From Dyella_B nitratireducens (GTDB lineage: Bacteria > Pseudomonadota > Gammaproteobacteria > Xanthomonadales > Rhodanobacteraceae): a DNA stretch of 64,000 bases. A program made the translations under genes and the position numbers. The notes below the pieces were generated by a model that searched no databases, was not told where the DNA came from, and was given only the letters and a program-made list of their open reading frames with translations. Positions 18,032 through 26,744 of the stretch are shown piece by piece. Location of the stretch: assembly GCF_049532905.1 (NCBI RefSeq), contig NZ_CP064032.1, positions 1,736,001-1,800,000 of the forward strand. The letters run 5' to 3'. The first letter of the stretch is position 1. Each line of letters starts with the position of its first letter.

Positions 18032-21000
18032 ATGGATACGATTTTGCAGCTTGGAAAGACTGCAAACCTGTTTTTTGGATATCGTCCGGTATGGGTTCCT
18101 GCAGCAGATTCATTGCCTTTTTTCGCGCCGCCTACCGCAGCGGTTGCGCCAGTTACGGTTACGCCGGTCAAGGCGCCATTTCCGGAATGGAGCGCCACGC
18201 CGACCATTACGATTCATGAGTCGGCCGACAGTCTGTTGAATACGCTCTATGCGTATCAGGTCGCGCCCATGTCGGGCGATCCCTCCGGTATCGACGTGCC
18301 GAGCGGACCGTTGGCGCTTGACGACGCGGACCACACCGCAGCACTCGCCGCCCTCGGCACTTTTCTTGGCCTCGATTTTTCGCAGGATCGCGGCTACATG
18401 CTGGTGACGATGACGCGTCCGGACTCGAGCTGCACGCATCCGTTCAGCGCGAGCCCATCGTATTTACACCGCTCCGATTACCTTACGCCGGAAGCAAAGG
18501 CGATCATCGACGCGCTCCCGCCGGCCGTTGCACCGAAAACAGGCTCTGTGCTTTACGACTCGAAGATCAGCAAGCCGGACGCGGATCAATACGTGGCGGC
18601 GCTGTACCAGCTTGGAAGCCACTTCATCAGCGAGGTGTCCAGCGGCGACATGTTGCTTCAGGTATTCGCCTACGATGCCACGCATTTCGAGTCGATTCGC
18701 AGCAGCTTCAAGTCTGATGCGACCGTCCAGCCGGATGGCAGCAAGGCCGTAGTCGGCCCGTTGGCCACGGCATGGGCGTTCATGACGTCGCCGGCATCCG
18801 GGCGCGGCTACGTTGCGGCGTATGGCGCACTGCGCTGCCTCAGTCGCGACCCCTTGCTGGATGCTGCCATCGCCAAGGGTGAGTGGAGCAGCCTTTATCT
18901 GCCAACCGGCAAGGCCAGTATTTTTGCCGCCGCCAATACGTACAAGCTGATGTTGCCGCTGGTGTTGAATGTGCCGATCGCATTCACGCTGACGCCGATC
19001 GCCGACCTGATCGCCAACCCGCTGGTTTCCGGCCCCTGGGATCGCATCGTCAAGGGCGGCCTGCTGCAGAAATACGGCGACAGCGTACTCATCCCGCAGA
19101 CCCGGCAGATCGATTACGACTGGACCACGATATTCCCCGAGGCCGCCGACACCGGCGCCGGCAGCATCATCACCCCGACGATCGATCTGTATCAGGAGCG
19201 CATCGACCTGGCGAAGGTCAACCTGCTCGGCGGCAGCATCGTCGCCGAGAATTTCAGGATGCAATCGTTCACCTCATTCTCGCAGGTGCTGCACACGACC
19301 GCGGGCGTCAACTCGGACACCCTGACGTTGCCGAGTGACCAGATTACGCTGATCGCCCAGATCATCGACATGAGCCAGGCCGTGAAAACTCCCACGCTAT
19401 CGATGAGCGTGGACGGCTTGGCCAATCTCACGGTGGTTTGCGAAGAGATGTACGGCGCGATGGTGTTCGAGGCCGAAGACACCGATACCTTGCAGCGCAA
19501 AGTGGCGATGGATGGCATTCTGTTTGCCACCGACAGCCAGCTCGATCCCAACAATGGGCGCGCCAGGATCTCGGTATGCGGCGTGCTTGCCGACAACATC
19601 GATCCGGCGTTGTTTGGGTCGTTGAAGCAGAGCATCCAGTTTTCGCTGGTGGCCGGTGAATCGCTATTGCATTCGCGCGGTCCCAATGCCGATACCGTGC
19701 GCGAACTGGAATGCACCTATCTGCGCTGGTTGGCCGGCCTGATTCCGGCGGATACCCACGATTTGGATTTGGCCGAGGCGCGTGCACGCGCCTTGTACCT
19801 GGCCAACAACGTCGCAACGATGGGCGGCGACATCATTTACGTGCCTTACGTCACCTACGACTCGTACAACAAGTTCGTTGGCGACATGATTGATCAGGCC
19901 AGGACGCTTACCGGGCAGATTTCCGAGTACCAGATCACCATCAACAACACCGTCAACAGTTTCAAGATCATGGATTCGATCGCGAACCTCAACGACAACG
20001 TCAAGCAGATCGGCGGCGTACTGACATCGTATTTCCAGGTGCTGGCCAGCGGGCGTGGTGCCATGGACGGTTATTACAACTCCGTGCTCAATCAGCTGAA
20101 CAACCAGCAGGAGCAGACTGCCAAGGACATCCTGTCGCTCAGCAAGAAGCTGGCCGATCAGCAAGCGGTGATCAGCCATACAGGCAGCGACCAGGGCATC
20201 ATCCAGCGGTTCCAGCAGGACTATTCGGACTATGCCCACGACCTGGTCGCCCAGTGTGTCGTATCCGCGGTGGAGGGCGTATTCAGTCTCGGTCTCGCCA
20301 TGGCCGCCATCCCCGGTGAAGCGGAAGGCGGCGTGCTGAAGGCGCTCAAGTCCATCAAGGATGTGTACGACAAGCTGCAGGCGGTGATGAAGGTCTTGCA
20401 GAGCCTGTCGGCGGTAGAGAAGGCCGCCAACAACATCAAGAACCTCAACGACCTGTCCAAGGACATCAGCGCGGCGACCGCGGCCGGCACGCTGGATCTG
20501 CCCAGCCAGGTGGATTTGCAGGCGCTTGCCGAAAATGTGCGCGCGGCCCTGACCAATGTTCCCAACACCGGCAAGCTCAATCAGGACAAGGCCGATCTGA
20601 TCGCTGCGGTCAACACACTGGTCAATATCGGCACGGCGTTGCTGGAAGCGCAAACGCGTGCCAGCCAGATCTCGATGCAGATCATCAACCAGAACCGCCT
20701 GAAGACCATCAACGGCGAGCAGCAGGGCAAGCTCGATGCACTGACCAGCATGCTGCATCTTGGCGATAGCAAAAGAGCGCCAGACATCAACAGCATCAAC
20801 CTGATCGGCCTTACCGGACAACTTCAGTATCAGCTCAAACAGGTGTTGTCGGTGCTGGCAAGCACGCTGGAATTGCAGGATGGCGCGATCCAGTACGAAT
20901 ACTTCGGCCAGCCCACGCCAATCACCTCGTTCAGCCTGCTCAACCTGCAGACGGTGATCGCAACGCAGGACAACGCGATCATCACCGCGCTGCAGCGGCT

Positions 21001-23797
21001 GAATCCGCCGCCGCAGGAAGTTCCCAAGCCGATCACCATCCGCATACCCAATGTGCTGGCTTCGCGCGTATCCGGCAGCAACGTATTCCAGTTCCCGATC
21101 GCGCTGTGCGGCTCGGAGTTCTACAGCTACGACATGGTGCGTATCGATCGCGTGGTACCGCGCATCCTCGGCATCAAGAGCAGTGCGAGCGGCAACTACG
21201 AGGCGCGCCTGAGCTGTCAGGCCAAGCCGTTCCAGGACCGCGACTACAATCGAGACGCATACACATTCGCCACCTCGCGGCGCGAATTCGGGCCGTATGT
21301 GTACAACATCGCCACCGGCACTGCCGAGTTTGGTACCAACACGGGGACATTCGCCAAGCAGACGACGCACCTGACGCCGTTCTCGACCTGGGAAATCAGC
21401 CTGCCGTCCGATGTGCGCAACAACCAGGGCATCGAATTCGACAGTTTGTTTGTCACCATTGAAGTGGACTTCTACATCACCGCTCACTACGACGATCCGG
21501 CGCTGTTGCGCAGGCCGACGTTGCGCTCACCCATGCCGCAGTCGCTCAAGGCCATGGTAGGCCAGATAAATAGCGGCAGCGCGCCTACGCTGGCCAACCT
21601 GGAAGCGCAGATGTACCAGAACGAGGCGGTGCTGCAGAAGTGGGATGCGGTGTTCAATGTTTTGTCCGGCCCGGTCAACGCCTTCCTGTACCAGCAGTTC
21701 CAGCAATACGTGAAGCAGCTCAACCCCGGCAGTTCGGACAACCTGATGAAAGTCAGTGCGTACTACTGCGAAAACGTCCAGCAGGTGCACGGCTTCTGGT
21801 TCACCAATGTCACCAAGATGACCTTCAAGCTCAGCAACCCGTTGCTGCAGTTCGTGCCCGGAAATGATTCCGTTACCGTCGTCCAGAACATCCTGAGCGG
21901 CAGCGTCGTGGTCGGCACGCTCGGCGTGACCCAGAACGGCTTCGACCCCACCAAGTGCTACCTGGTCGATCAGGATGTCCATTTCACCGGCAGCAGCGGG
22001 CAAAGCACCTTGACCCTGTCCGTGCTCGGCGTGTTCGAGAACAACATGCAGGTCAAGCTTCGCTCCACTGGGCAGTTGCCGGCGCCTTTGCAGGCCGACA
22101 CCGATTATTGGGTGGTCGGCTGGACCAGTACGGCGACCGTCACCAGCCTGCAGCTGGCAAACACGGCCGGTGGTGCGCCGATTGCGTTGACAAGTGCGGG
22201 CAGCGGTACGCATACGGTTTACGCGGATATCGAATGGGGCACGCCCAATAACGTCGACGTGTCGAAAAAGCCGTACGTCAATGGCAGTGTTGCGCTATCC
22301 AAGGTATCGGGCATCGTGACGCCGCCACCTGGGCAGGGTTCGTCGAGCGAAACGCATACGGTCGTGCTGGATTTCCCCGCCGGTGCATTCACGCTCAACC
22401 AGTTCGCAGTCGATCCGCCCAATTGGGATCCGAACCACCATGCGGTGCAGATATCCAATGCGTTGGCGAGCTACTACGCAACCAACGACATCAAATACCA
22501 GGTGCAGACGATCAACTACACCAATCTCAACCAGGATGTCGCGCTGCAGCCGTCCAAGTTCGTGCTGAACGCGCTGACAACCAATGCCGGCAACAACATC
22601 CTGCAGATCCTGATCGCCACGACGGGCGATGTGCAGCATGCGCATACCATCACGCTGAACGAGCCGGTCCCTTATGACCCGAGCAATCCGATCCCGGGCG
22701 TGAGCGATTTCTCGGTCAGCCTGATGATCAGCACCAAGCTGATGTTCGATCACATCTTCGTCAGCAGCTTCAATCAGGGCGGCACCAATCTGCAGGTCAA
22801 GGCGATCGATCCCGGCAAGGATTTCAAGGCGTGGAGTGCCGAGGTCAGCCAGGGTAGCGCGACCGGCAATGTGGACTTCAAGAATCCGTATACGATTCGC
22901 GGCACCCAGACCAATTTTCGCATTTCGTCCAGCGGCAATTCGTTGACGTGGGATTTGACCGGCCTGAAGTTTGAACGCTCACCAGCCGCCGGCCTGGTGA
23001 TGAACTATACGAACGGTACCGCGAGCCCGCCGAGCGGTGGCACCAACGTCAATTTTGAGTACCAGCAGTATTACCCGCCGGTTTGCAGTCGAGGCGGATG
23101 CAGCCCGGGAGGCTGGGGTAATTGGCATGGTTCCAGTGCGACGGCGTACATCACCATGACCGGCGCTTATCCGCTGGAAGTCACCGGCACCGGCAGGGAC
23201 CAGCTGGTGAAGTTCAGCACCGTCGAGCCGTCAGTGGACTTCTCCCAGTCGTCCGACCTGAAGCCCACCGGGCCTTGCGAATGCAACGACAACGATCTGA
23301 AGATCGCGTTGCTCAAGAGCCTGGGCGATTCGGTGCCCAAGACGCTCAAGCAGTACATGCAGCAAATCACCTTCAAGCCGATCTCGGTGTTTGCCTTGGA
23401 GAATCTGCTGTTCCCGGCCGAGCAACTGATCACCATGAAGCAGGCGCGCGTGCCCGGCGATTTGCTGGTGGTGGGCAGCTTCCTGCCGAACGTGCGCAAG
23501 AGTGCCTCCTCGTACAACGTGACCATCAGTGCATCGGCAGGCGCCAAAGGCGTATTCGGTACCACCGCGTTCCAGAACGGGCAGGGCACAGGGAGCGCGA
23601 CCGTCACCGGCCTGCCGAAGCAATTCCAGTTCCAGTACGGTCCGATCAATCCGGCGCTGGGCGGCTTGGTCACCTACACCATTGACATCGAGGCTGGCAC
23701 GGTAAGCCCGCCCTTGATGGTGGTGGTCGATCAGCCCGATCCGGATCACAACGCCGCCCAGGTGATCCTGCTGCCGCCCGGTTATGCGACAAGCTGA
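18032..23797 (+). CDS. Large MACPF-like / helical / TULIP (P47-like) fusion protein
   Basis: A 1,921-residue protein of unprecedented-looking composition. Residues ~1-420 match the N-terminus of the protein at 26,745 and contain LYQLGSHFISEVSSG near residue 191, resembling the membrane-attack-complex/perforin signature Y/F-G-T-H-F. Residues ~600-960 are long helices with a hydrophobic stretch (about 738-765, VSAVEGVFSLGLAMAAIPG), like alpha-pore-forming toxins. A beta-sandwich follows (~1,000-1,160). Residues ~1,195-1,825 match the two downstream proteins: YQNEAVLQKWDAVFN, FDHIFVSSFN, QARVPGDLLVVGSF. This part resembles TULIP domains of the clostridial P47/OrfX family and carries an inserted phage-tail-like strip (LPAPLQADTDYWVV). 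The start has GAGGGAAA upstream. No signal peptide is seen. Homology calls are by eye; the internal paralogy is directly visible. Confidence 0.75.
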   Translation: MDTILQLGKTANLFFGYRPVWVPAADSLPFFAPPTAAVAPVTVTPVKAPFPEWSATPTITIHESADSLLNTLYAYQVAPMSGDPSGIDVPSGPLALDDADHTAALAALGTFLGLDFSQDRGYMLVTMTRPDSSCTHPFSASPSYLHRSDYLTPEAKAIIDALPPAVAPKTGSVLYDSKISKPDADQYVAALYQLGSHFISEVSSGDMLLQVFAYDATHFESIRSSFKSDATVQPDGSKAVVGPLATAWAFMTSPASGRGYVAAYGALRCLSRDPLLDAAIAKGEWSSLYLPTGKASIFAAANTYKLMLPLVLNVPIAFTLTPIADLIANPLVSGPWDRIVKGGLLQKYGDSVLIPQTRQIDYDWTTIFPEAADTGAGSIITPTIDLYQERIDLAKVNLLGGSIVAENFRMQSFTSFSQVLHTTAGVNSDTLTLPSDQITLIAQIIDMSQAVKTPTLSMSVDGLANLTVVCEEMYGAMVFEAEDTDTLQRKVAMDGILFATDSQLDPNNGRARISVCGVLADNIDPALFGSLKQSIQFSLVAGESLLHSRGPNADTVRELECTYLRWLAGLIPADTHDLDLAEARARALYLANNVATMGGDIIYVPYVTYDSYNKFVGDMIDQARTLTGQISEYQITINNTVNSFKIMDSIANLNDNVKQIGGVLTSYFQVLASGRGAMDGYYNSVLNQLNNQQEQTAKDILSLSKKLADQQAVISHTGSDQGIIQRFQQDYSDYAHDLVAQCVVSAVEGVFSLGLAMAAIPGEAEGGVLKALKSIKDVYDKLQAVMKVLQSLSAVEKAANNIKNLNDLSKDISAATAAGTLDLPSQVDLQALAENVRAALTNVPNTGKLNQDKADLIAAVNTLVNIGTALLEAQTRASQISMQIINQNRLKTINGEQQGKLDALTSMLHLGDSKRAPDINSINLIGLTGQLQYQLKQVLSVLASTLELQDGAIQYEYFGQPTPITSFSLLNLQTVIATQDNAIITALQRLNPPPQEVPKPITIRIPNVLASRVSGSNVFQFPIALCGSEFYSYDMVRIDRVVPRILGIKSSASGNYEARLSCQAKPFQDRDYNRDAYTFATSRREFGPYVYNIATGTAEFGTNTGTFAKQTTHLTPFSTWEISLPSDVRNNQGIEFDSLFVTIEVDFYITAHYDDPALLRRPTLRSPMPQSLKAMVGQINSGSAPTLANLEAQMYQNEAVLQKWDAVFNVLSGPVNAFLYQQFQQYVKQLNPGSSDNLMKVSAYYCENVQQVHGFWFTNVTKMTFKLSNPLLQFVPGNDSVTVVQNILSGSVVVGTLGVTQNGFDPTKCYLVDQDVHFTGSSGQSTLTLSVLGVFENNMQVKLRSTGQLPAPLQADTDYWVVGWTSTATVTSLQLANTAGGAPIALTSAGSGTHTVYADIEWGTPNNVDVSKKPYVNGSVALSKVSGIVTPPPGQGSSSETHTVVLDFPAGAFTLNQFAVDPPNWDPNHHAVQISNALASYYATNDIKYQVQTINYTNLNQDVALQPSKFVLNALTTNAGNNILQILIATTGDVQHAHTITLNEPVPYDPSNPIPGVSDFSVSLMISTKLMFDHIFVSSFNQGGTNLQVKAIDPGKDFKAWSAEVSQGSATGNVDFKNPYTIRGTQTNFRISSSGNSLTWDLTGLKFERSPAAGLVMNYTNGTASPPSGGTNVNFEYQQYYPPVCSRGGCSPGGWGNWHGSSATAYITMTGAYPLEVTGTGRDQLVKFSTVEPSVDFSQSSDLKPTGPCECNDNDLKIALLKSLGDSVPKTLKQYMQQITFKPISVFALENLLFPAEQLITMKQARVPGDLLVVGSFLPNVRKSASSYNVTISASAGAKGVFGTTAFQNGQGTGSATVTGLPKQFQFQYGPINPALGGLVTYTIDIEAGTVSPPLMVVVDQPDPDHNAAQVILLPPGYATS

Positions 23798-23914
23798 AAC
23801 AACTGAGCGAACGATACGGAGGCCGGGCTGCGCGCGACCGCAAGGTCGCCGCGCGGAACCGGCGGTCGAATGTAGCAATGGCGCGTCCATCGCCAACCAA
23901 GCCAAGGAAACCTC

Positions 23915-25309
23915 ATGAACACCACCAGCGCTGCCACCAAGGCGCAACTGTTTCAGGAGATGCACGCGAAGGGATCGGTATTGAATGGCTGGAGCGCCGT
24001 TCTGAACATCAGCGGCGATTACCTGGCGCGGCGCGTGCGCCGCCAATGGCCCACGGATCAGGCCGGAACGCACAGTGTCACCTTGCTCAGCGCGCAACCG
24101 TTGCCGCCCGGCCCAGGCGCCGCCAATGCGCTGCGCGGCGTTGGACAGATGACCTTCATTCTCGGCGAACCTGCGGTGAGCGTGGTGCATGGACGTTCGG
24201 CGCTCACCATCAGCCATCCGATACGGCAAGTGCTCGGCCGTTCGGGCAACGCTACGGCGATGCCGACTGCCGCCGACGCTGCGAGTGTCGCCTGGCACAC
24301 CGACAGCGCGGTGAACGTGCCGGCGCATCCGGCGGCACGCGTGGATATCGAAGTGCCGCTGGTGGTTCGACCCGCCGGCAGCGGCGCGTCCGGCTTCGAC
24401 ATCGTGCTTGATGCCGCGGCTGCCTCTGCGACGGCACACCAACTGCCTGCTGCGGCGGGAGACGGCGGCGCCCTGGTTCAGCACCTGATGAATGCGCTAG
24501 GCGACAGCAACGGCACGCTGCTGGTAGCGACCGTTGATGGCAGTACCCAGGCTGATACGCCGGCGTTGCAACCACGTTCGCTCGCGCTGCTTACCGTGCG
24601 CACGCCCAGCGGGAACCAGGTGCTGCAGGTGCACTTCACCACCGGCGATACGCCCGCACCGACCGGCACCGGCGTGGATCTCGGCGAGCCGCTGCCGGTC
24701 GTCGACGGCGCGGACTGGTCACTGATGTTCAGCAGTCAAAAAGTATTCCAGGATGTCGTCGCGCCGGAATTCAATACGCTTTCGCAACATGTGAAACTGG
24801 CTGCCGCCGCTCCGGCAGGCGGCCGTGGCGCCTGGTTCCTGCAGACGCAGAATCGCATGTATTTCGCGGGCACCGTGGATTGGGGCAACGCCATGCCGCC
24901 GGTAAACCAGCAGGCGCAGATCGGCCTGAACTTCACCGGTTCGCCGAATGAGGGCCTGGTGGTATCCACCTATACCGACCCCGGCGCGAACGTCGACCTT
25001 CAGTTCGAGATCGCCCAGAACTACCGGGTGACATGCAGCGGCAACCCGGGCCAGCAATCGCTGAGCTTTGCTGGCACCCAGGCGACGGTGGCCGGCGCTG
25101 GCGTGGCCGAGAACACCTTCAAGCCTTATCTGGATCAAATCCTCAGCCAGGAAATCCGCAGCGATCTGGACGCGACATCGCTGGCCTCGCTGGCCGCTTT
25201 CGCGTTGCGCACCGTGCGCTTTCCCGGTGACGAGACGGTGATCGACGCGGTGCAGATCCCCGGCGACCTGGTCATGGTCGGCAATTTCGATCCTGACGCA
25301 AAGGCTTGA
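23915..25309 (+). CDS. TULIP/P47-like domain protein, first stand-alone copy
   Basis: 464 residues, starting with AAGGAAA before the ATG. It aligns along its length with the C-terminal part of the upstream giant protein and with the next gene: N-terminal VLNGWSAVLNISGDYL (GW-D/S-x-V-x-N motif), central SLMFSSQKVFQDVVAPEFN, and C-terminal ALRTVRFPGD...VQIPGDLVMVGNF. The first motif resembles the GWD start of botulinum P47/OrfX proteins, which adopt a tubular lipid-binding (TULIP) fold. No signal peptide or membrane helix is seen. The gene lies 117 bp after the giant gene and 15 bp before the next, so co-transcription is likely. A role as a lipid- or partner-binding component of a toxin complex is inference. 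Confidence 0.65.
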   Translation: MNTTSAATKAQLFQEMHAKGSVLNGWSAVLNISGDYLARRVRRQWPTDQAGTHSVTLLSAQPLPPGPGAANALRGVGQMTFILGEPAVSVVHGRSALTISHPIRQVLGRSGNATAMPTAADAASVAWHTDSAVNVPAHPAARVDIEVPLVVRPAGSGASGFDIVLDAAAASATAHQLPAAAGDGGALVQHLMNALGDSNGTLLVATVDGSTQADTPALQPRSLALLTVRTPSGNQVLQVHFTTGDTPAPTGTGVDLGEPLPVVDGADWSLMFSSQKVFQDVVAPEFNTLSQHVKLAAAAPAGGRGAWFLQTQNRMYFAGTVDWGNAMPPVNQQAQIGLNFTGSPNEGLVVSTYTDPGANVDLQFEIAQNYRVTCSGNPGQQSLSFAGTQATVAGAGVAENTFKPYLDQILSQEIRSDLDATSLASLAAFALRTVRFPGDETVIDAVQIPGDLVMVGNFDPDAKA

Positions 25310-25324
25310 GCCAAAGGATTTCCG

Positions 25325-26731
25325 ATGACCGCAAGCCCCGCGACCTTGAGCAATCTGCTGCAGCAGATGTATCAAAACAAAGAGGTGTTGCAAGGCTGGG
25401 ATGCCGTGATGAACCTGCTGGAGAGTTCGGTCAACACGTTCTTCATGGCGCAATGGAACCAGCAGACCGGCCGGACCGGCCGATTGTCGATCGCCGTCAT
25501 CTGGTGCGAAGGCGTACTGCCGTTGCCGCATGGCCAGGGGTATTACACCAACGTTACGCAGTTCAACGTCGAGCTGGGCGCACCGCTGTTTCAGTTCACC
25601 AGCGGCCGCAACGAAGTCACGGTGCGCCAGGATATCCTGCAGGGCGCATCGCGCCTGGGCACCATGGTGGTGCCGCAAAACTTCAACCCGGCCACCGCCA
25701 ACCTCTCGCCCAACGATCCGCACGTGGAATGGGCCAATCCGCAACCGGTGGACATGTCGAAGCACCCGTACCTGTCCGGCACGGTAGCGCTGCAACAGGT
25801 ACAGGGCATCGTCAACAACGCACAGTCGCTGGTGCTGTCATTTGCGCAGGGCGCGTTTACCTTGAATGCGTTGACCATCGTGGGAGTGGACAATGCCACG
25901 CTGGTCAACCAGCTCAAGAACTGGTTCGCGACGCACCAGATCCGTTATGTGCTGGCCTCCATTGATTTCCAGAGCCTTGCCGGCTCGCCCGGGCTGACGC
26001 CGCGATCGTTTCGTTTCAACGTGGTGACCACCAATGCCGGCAATACCATCGTGCAGTTGCTGATCACCACCAACGGCAGCACGCCGTCGAGCAATGTGAT
26101 CAATGTCAACGAGCCGATCCCCACCGCCGACGGCCTGACCTGCACCTTGATGATCAGTTCGCGTGTGCTGTACCAGGACGTGTTGACGCATGGATTCAAC
26201 AATCACGGTGGCGGCTTTTCGCTGATTCCGTTGCCGCCGAAAAACGGCTACAACGCATGGTATGCCACCATCAATCCGCAGATGCATTTCCAGGGCAGCT
26301 TCAGCTACGGCAATTGCTGCAATCGCCATGATGTGACTTACAGCGTGTATCTGGGCGGCGACTACACCGGCACGGCCACCGAAGGTTTCGCGCTGTCGCA
26401 GCAGATTCACACGCAGGGCAATGCGCTGGTCGACATCACCGTGTCGGCACGTTACGCGGTGGCGTTGTCCGGCAGCGGGCAAGGGCAGTCGATCAGGATC
26501 GTGCCGGGCACGCCGTCGGTGACGGTCAGCGGCGGTGCCGAAGGAGAGATGAAATCGCGTCTGCAGGACATTCTCAACAACGACATTCGCAACGCCATGG
26601 CGGGCGTGTCGTTTTCTCCGGTCACGTATTTCGCCTTGAAGAATCTGGTTTTTCCCGGCAACTTGATCAGCATGAGCCAAGTGCAGGTTCCAGCCGACCT
26701 GCTGATCGCCGGGCGTTTTTCGCCGGCCTGA
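25325..26731 (+). CDS. TULIP/P47-like domain protein, second stand-alone copy
   Basis: 468 residues with AAAGGA before the ATG. This is the closer relative of the giant protein's C-terminal module: QQMYQNKEVLQGWDAVMNLL here versus QMYQNEAVLQKWDAVFNVL there, and LVFPGNLISMSQVQVPADLL versus LLFPAEQLITMKQARVPGDLL. The middle carries MISSRVLYQDVLTHGFN, comparable to the conserved segment before the second sub-domain in P47-type proteins. There is no signal peptide. It is separated by 15 bp from the preceding gene and 13 bp from the following one, clearly one operon. The function is unknown; TULIP proteins bind lipids, and P47/OrfX proteins accompany botulinum and insecticidal neurotoxins. Confidence 0.65.
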   Translation: MTASPATLSNLLQQMYQNKEVLQGWDAVMNLLESSVNTFFMAQWNQQTGRTGRLSIAVIWCEGVLPLPHGQGYYTNVTQFNVELGAPLFQFTSGRNEVTVRQDILQGASRLGTMVVPQNFNPATANLSPNDPHVEWANPQPVDMSKHPYLSGTVALQQVQGIVNNAQSLVLSFAQGAFTLNALTIVGVDNATLVNQLKNWFATHQIRYVLASIDFQSLAGSPGLTPRSFRFNVVTTNAGNTIVQLLITTNGSTPSSNVINVNEPIPTADGLTCTLMISSRVLYQDVLTHGFNNHGGGFSLIPLPPKNGYNAWYATINPQMHFQGSFSYGNCCNRHDVTYSVYLGGDYTGTATEGFALSQQIHTQGNALVDITVSARYAVALSGSGQGQSIRIVPGTPSVTVSGGAEGEMKSRLQDILNNDIRNAMAGVSFSPVTYFALKNLVFPGNLISMSQVQVPADLLIAGRFSPA

Positions 26732-26744
26732 GGCGTTATTCGCG

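Noticed and set aside
19664..21487. 607-residue minus-strand ORF
   Set aside because: Antisense to the giant MACPF/TULIP-like gene; composition follows that gene's codon pattern.
23231..24484. 417-residue minus-strand ORF over the cluster
   Set aside because: Antisense to the end of the giant gene and start of the first TULIP-like gene; no ribosome binding site or family.
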